Shown: positions 1 through 8,144 of the stretch, piece by piece
Layout: each line of letters begins with the position of its first letter
How positions within the stretch are numbered: position 1 is the stretch's first letter
Source: Lutibacter profundi
Lineage (GTDB): Bacteria; Bacteroidota; Bacteroidia; Flavobacteriales; Flavobacteriaceae
DNA: 64,000 nt
Direction of reading: 5' to 3'
Assembly: GCF_001543325.1 (NCBI RefSeq)
Contig: NZ_CP013355.1
Span: forward strand, 2,138,001 to 2,202,000
Made by a program: the position numbers and the translations under genes
Notes under the pieces: model-generated
The model's database searches: none
Seen by the model: only the letters and a program-made list of their open reading frames with translations
Told to the model about the DNA's origin: nothing

Positions 1-801
1 TTTTGCTCCTACATCAAGTAACAACATATCTCCATCTTTACACGCTTTGTTATTTTCAATATAATGTAAAATACAAGCGCTGTAACCTGAAGCAATGATA
101 GGAGTGTATGCAAAACCATCAGAGCGATTTTTTAGAAACTCATGCATAAATTCAGCTTCAATTTCAAATTCCATAATTCCGGGTTTTACAAAAGGTAGAA
201 TTCTTCTAAATCCTTTATTTGTAATATCACAAGCGTGTTGTATTATTTCAATTTCTTCAGGTTCTTTAACACCTCTAAGTTGTTGTAATATTTGATTGCT
301 TTTTTCCCATTTATGCGCAGGGTATTTAGTTTTGCACATTTTAATAAATCTGTCTTCACGTGATTCCAACTCTTCAGCTTGGCGATAATGTTCATTGGTG
401 TTAAAATAAATGGTATCTGCTTCGGTCATTAAATCATAAAAAACTTTATCAAATTCTGAAAGCCAATAAATAGTTTTAATTCCAGACACTTTAGCAGCTT
501 CTTCTTTAGAATATTTGGCTCCGTACCAAATAGCAATATGTTCATTGGTTTCGGTTAAAAATAAAATTTCTCTATGTTTGGGGTCAATTGCATCAGGAAA
601 AAGTAATAATATACTCTCTTCTTGGTCAGCTCCGCTTAAGTAAAAAATATCACGGTGTTGTTCAAATGGAAGTGTGCTATCAGCTCCAGTTGTAAAAATA
701 TCGTTTGAATTAAAAACAGCAATTGATTTTGACTTCATTTGAGCAGTGAATTTTGCTCTGTTTTTTATAAAAAGTTGATTGTTAATAGGATTGTATTTCA
801 T
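1..801 (-). CDS. Xaa-Pro aminopeptidase (M24B family), partial
   Basis: The reverse strand reads from an ATG at 799-801 through 267 codons to the window edge, so the C-terminal part with most metal ligands is missing. Visible parts are the N-terminal creatinase/aminopeptidase P domain (DIFYLSGADQEES near residue 55) and the beginning of the pita-bread catalytic domain, with KEPEEIEIIQHACDIT and the first metal-ligand region LLLDVGAK at the edge. Family knowledge: M24B enzymes remove an N-terminal residue preceding proline, using two metal ions, usually in the cytoplasm. Family membership is secure. Whether the metal site is intact cannot be judged here. Confidence 0.88.
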   Translation of the reverse strand, partial: MKYNPINNQLFIKNRAKFTAQMKSKSIAVFNSNDIFTTGADSTLPFEQHRDIFYLSGADQEESILLLFPDAIDPKHREILFLTETNEHIAIWYGAKYSKEEAAKVSGIKTIYWLSEFDKVFYDLMTEADTIYFNTNEHYRQAEELESREDRFIKMCKTKYPAHKWEKSNQILQQLRGVKEPEEIEIIQHACDITNKGFRRILPFVKPGIMEFEIEAEFMHEFLKNRSDGFAYTPIIASGYSACILHYIENNKACKDGDMLLLDVGAK

Positions 802-908
802 GTGTTTAAATTTTTAAAAAGAACGTATCTTGAAATAAGATGATAGGATTTTTTTTATCACAAATTTCATTATTCAAATTTCATAGTAAATAATTAACAA
901 CAAAGTTA

Positions 909-916
909 TAAATTTG
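909..916 (+). promoter_or_regulatory. Candidate -7 element for the ChaN-like gene
   Basis: TAAATTTG matches the Bacteroidota -7 consensus TAnnTTTG and lies 32 bases before the start codon at 949. No clear TTTG -33 box is visible at 19-20 bases upstream, so this rests on one element. Confidence 0.35.
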
Positions 917-948
917 CCTCAAATCAAAATATAAAAACAATATTATTT

Positions 949-1803
949 ATGCGTAAGTTAATTGTATTTCTACTTTTAGTCTCTTTTTCAAAGTTAATGT
1001 TCTCACAAAATAAGCCAGCATACAAATTATACAATGCAAAAGGAAATAAAATTTCTTATAAAAGTATGATAAAAAAAATGGAGAAAGCAGATATTGTTTT
1101 ATTTGGAGAATACCATGATAACCCAATTGTACACTGGTTGCAATTAGAAGCAACGGTAGATTTAAGCAAAACAAGGAAACTTACACTAGGTGCTGAAATG
1201 TTTGAAGCAGATAATCAAATAGCTTTAAATGATTACCTAATAGATAGTATTAATCAAAAAGGATTAGATACAATGGCAAGGCTATGGAGAAATTATAAAA
1301 CAGACTATAAACCATTGGTTGATTTTGCGAAAGAAAATAAACTAGCCTTTATAGCAACAAATACACCGCGTAGATATGCAAGAAAGGTGTATATAAACGG
1401 ATTTGAAGTGCTAGATAGTATTACTGATAGTGAAAAATTATGGATTGCTCCTTTGCCTATTAAATATGATTCAACATTACCTGGCTATGTAAAATTTAAA
1501 GAAATGTTAGGAAATCATGCTACTGAAAACTCTCCGAAAGCGCAAGCTTTAAAAGATGCAACAATGGCCTATTTTATTCTTAAAAACAAAAAGGATAACA
1601 AATTATTTTTACATTATAATGGCTCGTATCACTCTGATGATTATGAAGGTATTAATTGGTATTTAAAATTACAAAATAAACATTTAAAAATTATTACGGT
1701 AAGTGTTGTTGAACAAGAGAATGTTAAAAAGTTAGATAATGAAAATAAATTAAAAGCAGATTTCATTATTGTTGTTCCTTCAACAATGACTAAAACTTAT
1801 TAA
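949..1803 (+). CDS. ChaN/TIKI-superfamily haem-binding uptake-like protein
   Basis: A 284-residue protein with a signal-like N-terminus (LIVFLLLVSFSKLMFS) and the ChaN (DUF399) signature: VLFGEYHDNPIVHWLQLE around residues 50-67 and LGAEMFEADNQ around 81-91. The Glu/His pattern GE-H and the later HYNGSYHSDD resemble the TIKI/ChaN/EreA-like superfamily active-site or ligand residues. Characterised relatives bind haem (Campylobacter ChaN) or act as metalloproteases (Tiki), so the substrate here is unknown. It is probably exported to the periplasm. No obvious lipobox cysteine follows the signal. It is a stand-alone gene between the divergent aminopeptidase gene and a kinase gene. Confidence 0.75.
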   Translation: MRKLIVFLLLVSFSKLMFSQNKPAYKLYNAKGNKISYKSMIKKMEKADIVLFGEYHDNPIVHWLQLEATVDLSKTRKLTLGAEMFEADNQIALNDYLIDSINQKGLDTMARLWRNYKTDYKPLVDFAKENKLAFIATNTPRRYARKVYINGFEVLDSITDSEKLWIAPLPIKYDSTLPGYVKFKEMLGNHATENSPKAQALKDATMAYFILKNKKDNKLFLHYNGSYHSDDYEGINWYLKLQNKHLKIITVSVVEQENVKKLDNENKLKADFIIVVPSTMTKTY

Positions 1804-1895
1804 TAAATAATTTTAAAATAGTTTTTTACCTAAAACACTCTTAAATGTTAATTATTTATTAAATTCGAACTTACTATTAATTAAAAAAATATTGT

Positions 1896-3128
1896 TTGGC
1901 TAATCTCTTTCATGAAAACGAATCTGTTTTTAATGTTCTATTCGAAGCTGTATCTGAAGGTGTAGTAGTAGTTGATGAAAATCAAACAATTGTTGCAACA
2001 AATACAGCTGCAGAACAGATGTTTGGTTATGTAAAAGGTGAACTGCTAAATAAACACTTAAATAGATTGATACCTTCTAATCACCACGCTGCTCATGGTG
2101 AATATTATAAAACATTTTACAAGCAATCTTCGGCAAGAAAAATGGGGCAAAACAGAAGCTTATTTGGGGTACACAAAAAAGGGCATGAATTTCCTGTTGA
2201 AGTTGGCCTAAATCCATTTAAAATAAATAATAAAAAATATGTAATGTCAATACTAATAGATATTACAATTCGTAAAGAATCAGAAAAGAAAATTATTGAG
2301 TTAAATGATTTGTTAAAAGAGAAAATATCAGTTAGAACAATTGAACTAAATAATACTGTTATTAATTTAAAGGATGAAATTGAAAAACGAATAAAAGCAG
2401 AATCAAAATTAATAAGAGCACTAAAAAAAGAAAAAGAACTTAATGAATTAAAAACCAAATTTTTATCATTGGTTTCTCATGAATTTAAAACACCTTTAAG
2501 TGGAATTTTAAATGCGGCATTGTTAACAGGGAGGTATAAACAATCTGAAATGCAGCATAAAAGAGAAAAGCATTTGCTTACTATTAAAAATAAAGTTCAT
2601 TATTTAGATGGAATTTTAAATGATTTTTTATCTGTAGAAAGGCTAGAATCAGGTAAGGTAAAGTATAAATTTGGTTATTTTAAGTTAAGTAAAGTAGTGA
2701 ATGAAGTGGTTTATAATGCCAATTTAATGCTCAAAAGTGGTCAGCGTATAAATTACCCATCGAATATTGATAATTTAGACGTTTATCAAGATGAAAAAAT
2801 ATTAGAATTAATATTATCAAACCTATTGAGAAATGCCATTAAATATTCTCCAGAAAATACAGAGATTGATTTTAAAATTAGAATTGAATCTAAAGGACTA
2901 ATATTTGAAATAAAAGACCAAGGTATTGGGATACCCTTCAAAGACCAAAAGTATATTTTTAAACGCTATTTTAGAGCAGAAAATGCTTTAACTAATGAGG
3001 GAACAGGTATTGGGCTTAATATAGTTAAAGGTCATTTAGAAAGTTTAGGAGGCACAATAAGTTTTTTAAGTGTTGAAAATAAAGGGACAACATTTATTAT
3101 TAATTTGCCATTAATTGAAGAAAAATGA
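1896..3128 (+). CDS. Soluble PAS-domain sensor histidine kinase
   Basis: 410 residues starting at TTG. No upstream ATG fits, and the PAS domain begins soon after. Order: PAS (about 8-125), coiled coil (about 126-185), HisKA with phospho-acceptor His195 in SHEFKTPLSG, then HATPase_c with N box LLRNAIKYSPEN and G boxes DQGIGIP and GTGIGLNIVKGH. There are no membrane segments, so it should sense a cytoplasmic signal. PAS His67 and Arg87 have the same 20-residue spacing as the haem ligand His200 and distal Arg220 of Bradyrhizobium FixL. This pair is, however, common in uncharacterised PAS domains of this type, so haem binding is only a hypothesis. It overlaps the next gene by 4 bases (ATGA), which points to the response regulator as its partner. 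Confidence 0.93.
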   Translation: MANLFHENESVFNVLFEAVSEGVVVVDENQTIVATNTAAEQMFGYVKGELLNKHLNRLIPSNHHAAHGEYYKTFYKQSSARKMGQNRSLFGVHKKGHEFPVEVGLNPFKINNKKYVMSILIDITIRKESEKKIIELNDLLKEKISVRTIELNNTVINLKDEIEKRIKAESKLIRALKKEKELNELKTKFLSLVSHEFKTPLSGILNAALLTGRYKQSEMQHKREKHLLTIKNKVHYLDGILNDFLSVERLESGKVKYKFGYFKLSKVVNEVVYNANLMLKSGQRINYPSNIDNLDVYQDEKILELILSNLLRNAIKYSPENTEIDFKIRIESKGLIFEIKDQGIGIPFKDQKYIFKRYFRAENALTNEGTGIGLNIVKGHLESLGGTISFLSVENKGTTFIINLPLIEEK

Positions 3129-4183
3129 AAACAATATTACTTATAGAAGATGACACCGTATTGAGAGAAACAACGGCTGAAATATTAGAGTTGGAAAATT
3201 ATAAAGTTGTTACTGCAGCTGATGGTAAAAAAGGTGTAGAACAAGCAAAATTAGTTGTGCCAGACCTTGTAATATGCGATATTATGATGCCAGAAATGGA
3301 TGGTTATGATGTGTTAAAATCACTTTCTGAAGATAATAAAACCAAACGAATTCCATTTATTTTTATGTCTGCAAAAACTGAAGTAAAAGATGTAAGAAAA
3401 GGAATGGATTTAGGCGCAGATGATTACCTTACAAAACCTATGAATATAGACCTTTTACTAAGTGCTATTGAGAGTAGATTAGCTAAAGCTGCACTTTTAA
3501 ATGAAGAAGATATAAAGTCTAATACACCAAATCAAGTTGAAATTTTTCCAACTGAAATTGAGAATATTAATGATCTTAAAAATTATTTTTGTGATTTTGG
3601 AGTAACAAAAATTTACAAAAAGAGAGAACTGATATATGAGGAAAATAAATATGCGAAAAATATTTACCTTATTTATAAGGGAAAAGTAAAAAGTTTTAAA
3701 ATTGATGAATTTGGAAAAGAACTTATTACAACCATTTATAAAGGTGATGATTTTTTTGGTTTTTCAGCTATTATAGACAATTCTCAAAATTATGAATCAA
3801 CAATGGCAATGGAAAATTCAGAAATTGTTGTTGTAGATAAACGTACGCTACAAAAAATAATAAAAAACAATTACAATCTTTATTTAGAAATATTTCAACT
3901 AATTAATGAAAATTTATCTGAGATTAAAGAACAGTTATTACAAATGGCGTATGGCTCTATGAGAAGAAAAACAGCTCAAACTATATTAAAGTTTGCACAA
4001 AAAATGAGCTATAAGTCATCAAGTGATATTAATATCTCTCGCAGAGATTTAGCAAGCGTAGCGGGTATAGCTACAGAAAGTTTAATTAGAACTCTTACCG
4101 ATTTAAAGAAGGAAGGAATTATTGAAATTGAAGGGAGAAATATTAGAATTATTAATATAGACCTATTAGAGGCTATTTATTAG
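3125..4183 (+). CDS. Response regulator fused to Crp/Fnr-type DNA-binding module
   Basis: 352 residues. Receiver domain about 1-120 with phospho-acceptor Asp52 (ICDIMMPEMDG) and the conserved Lys104 (YLTKP). A cyclic-nucleotide-binding-like beta roll spans about 150-265, and a winged helix about 275-352. The recognition helix TESLIR keeps Glu318 and Arg322 at the spacing of CRP Glu181/Arg185 and FNR Glu209/Arg213, so TGA/TCA half-sites are expected. There is one cysteine in the Crp half (Cys156), so an FNR-type Fe-S cluster is unlikely and control should come from phosphorylation. The gene overlaps the kinase stop by 4 bases. The fusion of REC to Crp replaces the usual NarL or OmpR output domain. 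Confidence 0.92.
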   Translation: MKTILLIEDDTVLRETTAEILELENYKVVTAADGKKGVEQAKLVVPDLVICDIMMPEMDGYDVLKSLSEDNKTKRIPFIFMSAKTEVKDVRKGMDLGADDYLTKPMNIDLLLSAIESRLAKAALLNEEDIKSNTPNQVEIFPTEIENINDLKNYFCDFGVTKIYKKRELIYEENKYAKNIYLIYKGKVKSFKIDEFGKELITTIYKGDDFFGFSAIIDNSQNYESTMAMENSEIVVVDKRTLQKIIKNNYNLYLEIFQLINENLSEIKEQLLQMAYGSMRRKTAQTILKFAQKMSYKSSSDINISRRDLASVAGIATESLIRTLTDLKKEGIIEIEGRNIRIINIDLLEAIY

Positions 4184-4233
4184 TGTTATAATAAACTTTA
4201 ACCCAGTTATTTAATTTATTTGTAATATAATTA

Positions 4234-4247
4234 CTGATTAATGTCAT
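4234..4247 (+). promoter_or_regulatory. FNR/CRP-like operator upstream of usp
   Basis: The sequence CTGATTAATGTCAT matches 7 of 10 defined positions of the FNR consensus TTGAT-N4-ATCAA, with both TGA and TCA cores intact. Its centre (4240.5) lies about 36 bases before the last base of the TAATTTTG -7 element, which puts it near -42, the class II activator position. The likely binder is the RR-Crp fusion encoded immediately upstream. Confidence 0.45.
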
Positions 4248-4269
4248 TCTTTATGAGAACAGCTATTGT

Positions 4270-4277
4270 TAATTTTG
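4270..4277 (+). promoter_or_regulatory. Candidate -7 element of the usp promoter
   Basis: TAATTTTG fits TAnnTTTG exactly, 19 bases before the usp ATG. The matching -33 box is poor (no TTTG at 19 bases), as expected for an activator-dependent promoter. Confidence 0.45.
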
Positions 4278-4296
4278 TGGTTGTTTTAAAAAGTAA

Positions 4297-5121
4297 ATGA
4301 AAAATATATTAATCTTAACAGACTTTTCAAAAAAATCTTGGAACTCTATATTATATGCACTTTCTCTATTTCATGCGGGAAATTGTAAATTTTATATGTT
4401 GCACGCCCAGAATATTCATGAAAGTAACTTTGAAAAAGCAAGCCCCCAATTTCTAAACAACAAAAAATCAAAAGATTTAAAAAATCAATTTGATATATTA
4501 ATAGATAAAATTGAAAATACACAATTAAAAGGAAAACATACATTCACTCCAATAGAATCTGAAAAAAATATTTTAGAAGCTACTCGGTTTTATGTAAAAG
4601 AAAAGAAAATAGATTTAATTGTAATTGGTACCAATGGTTTGTGCCCTAATGAAAAAAAACAGGCAAATTCTATTTCAGAAGATATAATAACTAAAGTAAA
4701 ATGCTCTGTTTTGGTAGTGCCTATGGAGGCGCGTTTTAAAGGGCTAAAAGAAATTGCTTTTCCAACTGATTTCACAAATTTTTATGAGGCAAAATTACTA
4801 AAAAATTTAACAAATCTTTCAAATTATTCTGAAGCGTTAATACGTTTTTTATTTCTTTCAAAAAAAGAAGTTACTCTTAATAAAGAACAACAGTGGAATA
4901 AAGAAACGTTACATGATTATTTTAAAAATCAACCACATGGTTTTCATGTTGAGGTGAACCAAAATTTTGAAGTATCTATCGAAAAATTCATCAATAAAAT
5001 GAAGATAGATTTAATAATTATGGCGGCAAAAAACTTAAATTTGTTTGAACAAATATTGTTCAGACCTAAAGTAACAACTATAAGTTATTATTCTAAAATA
5101 CCATTCTTAATTCTTCATTAA
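4297..5121 (+). CDS. Tandem universal stress protein (UspA family)
   Basis: 274 residues, two Usp domains. The N-terminal domain (1-143) starts with the typical MKNILILTDFSKKSWNSILYAL and ends with DLIVIGTNGLCPNEKKQ...CSVLVVPM. The C-terminal domain (about 145-274) begins KEIAFPTDFTNF, is more degenerate, and ends PFLILH. The classical ATP-binding GxxG-9-G(S/T) run is only weakly present in the first domain (GTNGLC) and absent in the second. Located downstream of the kinase/RR-Crp pair behind its own candidate promoter. In many Bacteroidota and Proteobacteria, tandem Usps are induced under oxygen limitation by Crp/Fnr regulators, which fits the operator seen upstream. Confidence 0.85.
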   Translation: MKNILILTDFSKKSWNSILYALSLFHAGNCKFYMLHAQNIHESNFEKASPQFLNNKKSKDLKNQFDILIDKIENTQLKGKHTFTPIESEKNILEATRFYVKEKKIDLIVIGTNGLCPNEKKQANSISEDIITKVKCSVLVVPMEARFKGLKEIAFPTDFTNFYEAKLLKNLTNLSNYSEALIRFLFLSKKEVTLNKEQQWNKETLHDYFKNQPHGFHVEVNQNFEVSIEKFINKMKIDLIIMAAKNLNLFEQILFRPKVTTISYYSKIPFLILH

Positions 5122-5203
5122 TTACACCATTATATAATCTCATTATAAAGTTTGAAATAGTTGTATATTTATGCAAAATAAATATTTAATTAACTTTTTT
5201 ATA

Positions 5204-7984
5204 ATGAAAAAACTAGTCCTAATTTTTGGCTTTTTATTTCTTTCAGCAGAAATAATTTCGCAAACAACTATTATTAACAATATACCTTTTACAAATATAG
5301 GCCCATCAATAATGAGTGGTAGAATTGTTGCTGTTGATGTAAACCCTACTAATACTACTGAGTTTTATGCAGCGTATGCTTCAGGAGGTTTATGGTACAC
5401 CAACAATAACGGAACAACATTTACTTGTGTAACCAATAATGCTCCAACTCAAAATATGGGAGCCATTGCTGTAGATTGGATAAAAGAAACTATTTGGATT
5501 GGTACAGGAGAAAGTAACTCTTCTCGTTCATCTTATGCGGGTATTGGGGTTTTAAAAAGCAACGATAAAGGAAAAACTTGGCAAAATGTTGGGCTTAAAG
5601 ATTCTCAGCATATTGGTAAAATTATTATTAATAAAAACAATCCAAATGAAGTAATAGTTGGAGTAATTGGACATTTATACACCTCAAATAAAGAACGTGG
5701 TATTTTTAAAACTATGGATGGAGGTAAAACTTGGCAAAATGTATTATTTATTAATGAAAATACGGGAGTAATTGATATAAATGTTTCTCCAACAAATCCA
5801 GCTATTTTATATGCAGCATCTTGGGAACGAGAAAGAAAGGCATGGAACTTTAAAGGAAGTGGTGAAAATTCAGCCATTTATAAAAGTGCTGACTTTGGAA
5901 ATACTTGGGAGAAAATTTCTAACAAAGGAAGCGGATTTCCTATAGGTGAAGGAGTTGGTAGAATTGGATTAGCAGTTTATAACGATGAAGTTTTATATGC
6001 TTTGTTAGATAATCAAAATTTGCGTTCTGCTGAAAAAAAGAAAAAAGAAGAAGGTTTGGTAAAAGATGATTTCAAAAAAATGACTAAAGAAAATTTTTTG
6101 AAATTAGATGACAAAAAATTAAATAAATATTTAAAGAGTAATGATTTTAATAAAAAATATACTGCAAAAAACATCAAAGAAACTATCAAAAAAAATGAAT
6201 TTAAACCTATTGATTTAGCTACTTATTTAGAAGACGCCAACTATGTTTTACTAAATTCAAAAGTAATAGGAGCTGAATTGTATAAATCAGAAGATGGAGG
6301 TAAAACGTGGAACAAAACACATAAAAATTATTTAGATGATGTTTATAGCTCGTATGGCTATTATTTTGGAACAATTGCTGTAAACACAATAAATAAAAAT
6401 AAAGTTTACATAGCAGGTGTTCCTTTATTAAAATCTGATGATGGAGGAAAAACATTTAGATCTTTAAACAAAGAAAATGTTCACGCAGATCATCATGCAA
6501 TTTGGATAGATTCAAACTTAAAAGGTCATATAATTAACGGAAATGATGGCGGTATTAACATTAGTTATGATGACGGTGAAAACTGGATTAAAAATAATGC
6601 TCCTTCGGTTGGGCAATTCTACGCTGTAAACGTTGATTATAAAAAGCCTTACAATGTATATGGGGGTTTACAAGATAATGGGGTTTGGTTTGGTCCAAGT
6701 GATTATAAAGATTCAAAACGTTGGGAAAGTACAGGCGATTACCCTTATAAAATGATTGGAGGAGGAGATGGAATGCAGGTTCAAATAGATAATAGAGATA
6801 ATGAAACTATTTATTCAGGATCACAATTTGGATATTACTACCGTAAAAATTTAAAAACAAATAAACGAATCAATATTCACCCTAAACACGAATTAGGAGA
6901 CACACCTTATCGTTATAATTGGCAAACACCTATTTTATTATCACCTCACAACCAAGATATTTTCTATATGGGGGCAAATAAATTATTGCGCTCTATGGAT
7001 AAAGGAGAAACTTTTCAAGTAATTTCCCCCGATTTAACCACGGGAGGAAAAAAAGGAAATGTACCCTATGGAACACTTACTGCCATTTCTGAAAGTCCAC
7101 TTCAATTTGGATTAATTTATGTTGGTAGTGACGATGGTTATGTCAATGTAACAAAAGACGGAGGTGTTAACTGGACAAATATTTCTAATAATTTACCACA
7201 AAACTTATGGGTTTCACGTGTGATTGCTTCGCAGTATAACAAAAACAGAGTTTATGTAACGTTAAATGGATATAGAAATGATGATTTTAAACCGTATGTT
7301 TTTGTAAGTGAAGATTATGGAAAAACGTGGAAAAATATCCAAAGTAATTTACCTAATTCGCCTATCAATGTAGTTAGAGAAGATTCAACAGATGAAAATA
7401 TATTGTATTTGGGAACAGACGAAGGTGTTTTTGTAACGTTTAACAAGGGAGAAAACTGGCAACAGTTTACTAAAGGATTGCCAATTGTACCAGTTCATGA
7501 TTTGGCAATTCAAAAGAAGGCTAAAGACTTAGTAATTGGAACGCATGGAAGATCTATCTATAAAGCAGATATTACTGCTTTACAAAAATATAATAAAATT
7601 AAAAATAATGATATTGTAGTTTTTGAAATTCCTAAAATTGAGTACTCTTCAAATTGGGGAAGTGCTTGGAATCAATGGTTAGAACCAACTGTTCCAAAAA
7701 TCACCATTCCTTTTTATGTAACAAATGGAGGAACATACGCGGTTGAGATTTTATCAGAAGATAAGCATAAACTTCAAAAATTTTCAGTAAAGGCAAGCAG
7801 AGGGTTTAATTATGTAAATTATGATGTTACTTTTTCTGAAGATAAAGGGAAATCTTATTTTATGAAAAATAAAATTTCAATAAAAAAAGCTAAAAATAAA
7901 AAGTACTATTTACCAAAAGGAAGCTATATTTTAAAAATTCATAAAGGTTCAACTAGTACAAGTCAAAAATTTGAAGTTCAATAA
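5204..7984 (+). CDS. Secreted BNR/sortilin-type beta-propeller protein
   Basis: About 926 residues from the ATG at 5204. An in-frame ATG at 5171 would add 11 residues before the signal peptide (MKKLVLIFGFLFLSAEIISQ), so 5204 is preferred. The body contains many Asp-box/BNR motifs (SNDKGKTWQNV, TMDGGKTWQNV, SEDGGKTWNKT, SEDYGKTWKNI) typical of VPS10/sialidase-like propellers, plus IWIGTGESNS and DADHHAIWID-like segments shared with the convergent paralogue at 8145-11375. A Lys-rich insertion (about residues 275-345) interrupts one blade. The C-terminus is a beta domain without a type IX signal. Databases often label this family glycosyl hydrolase, but no catalytic residues are evident, so function is unassigned. 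Confidence 0.82.
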   Translation: MKKLVLIFGFLFLSAEIISQTTIINNIPFTNIGPSIMSGRIVAVDVNPTNTTEFYAAYASGGLWYTNNNGTTFTCVTNNAPTQNMGAIAVDWIKETIWIGTGESNSSRSSYAGIGVLKSNDKGKTWQNVGLKDSQHIGKIIINKNNPNEVIVGVIGHLYTSNKERGIFKTMDGGKTWQNVLFINENTGVIDINVSPTNPAILYAASWERERKAWNFKGSGENSAIYKSADFGNTWEKISNKGSGFPIGEGVGRIGLAVYNDEVLYALLDNQNLRSAEKKKKEEGLVKDDFKKMTKENFLKLDDKKLNKYLKSNDFNKKYTAKNIKETIKKNEFKPIDLATYLEDANYVLLNSKVIGAELYKSEDGGKTWNKTHKNYLDDVYSSYGYYFGTIAVNTINKNKVYIAGVPLLKSDDGGKTFRSLNKENVHADHHAIWIDSNLKGHIINGNDGGINISYDDGENWIKNNAPSVGQFYAVNVDYKKPYNVYGGLQDNGVWFGPSDYKDSKRWESTGDYPYKMIGGGDGMQVQIDNRDNETIYSGSQFGYYYRKNLKTNKRINIHPKHELGDTPYRYNWQTPILLSPHNQDIFYMGANKLLRSMDKGETFQVISPDLTTGGKKGNVPYGTLTAISESPLQFGLIYVGSDDGYVNVTKDGGVNWTNISNNLPQNLWVSRVIASQYNKNRVYVTLNGYRNDDFKPYVFVSEDYGKTWKNIQSNLPNSPINVVREDSTDENILYLGTDEGVFVTFNKGENWQQFTKGLPIVPVHDLAIQKKAKDLVIGTHGRSIYKADITALQKYNKIKNNDIVVFEIPKIEYSSNWGSAWNQWLEPTVPKITIPFYVTNGGTYAVEILSEDKHKLQKFSVKASRGFNYVNYDVTFSEDKGKSYFMKNKISIKKAKNKKYYLPKGSYILKIHKGSTSTSQKFEVQ

Positions 7985-8006
7985 AATTTAGTGTTTTGTA
8001 TTAAAC

Positions 8007-8137
8007 GAGGCTGTCTGAAAAGCAATTATACTTGTCATTTTGAACAAAGTGAAAAATCTCAACATCTTGATATATAAGTGTTTAATTTCAAGGAGATTCT
8101 TCATTTACATTCAGAATAACACTTTTTAGACAGCCTC
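8007..8137. repeat. Large imperfect palindrome between convergent genes
   Basis: Outer arms GAGGCTGTCTGAAAAG (8007-8022) and CTTTTTAGACAGCCTC (8122-8137) pair at 15 of 16 positions. Inside, TGTCATTTTGAAC...AATCTC (about 8033-8060) pairs imperfectly with GAGATTCTTCA...AATAACA (about 8093-8120). The whole stretch could fold as one long hairpin and probably ends transcription from both flanking genes. The inner text resembles intergenic repeats I associate with flavobacterial genomes. Confidence 0.75.
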
Positions 8138-8144
8138 TTTTAAG

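Noticed and set aside
947-1174. Open frame antisense to the ChaN-like gene, and similar antisense frames over the propeller, TonB receptor, pgi, M23 and endonuclease genes
   Set aside because: They mirror strong genes on the other strand, have shadow-like composition and lack conserved motifs.
5171-5203. Earlier ATG for the first propeller gene
   Set aside because: It would place 11 polar residues before a normal signal peptide that begins at the ATG at 5204.
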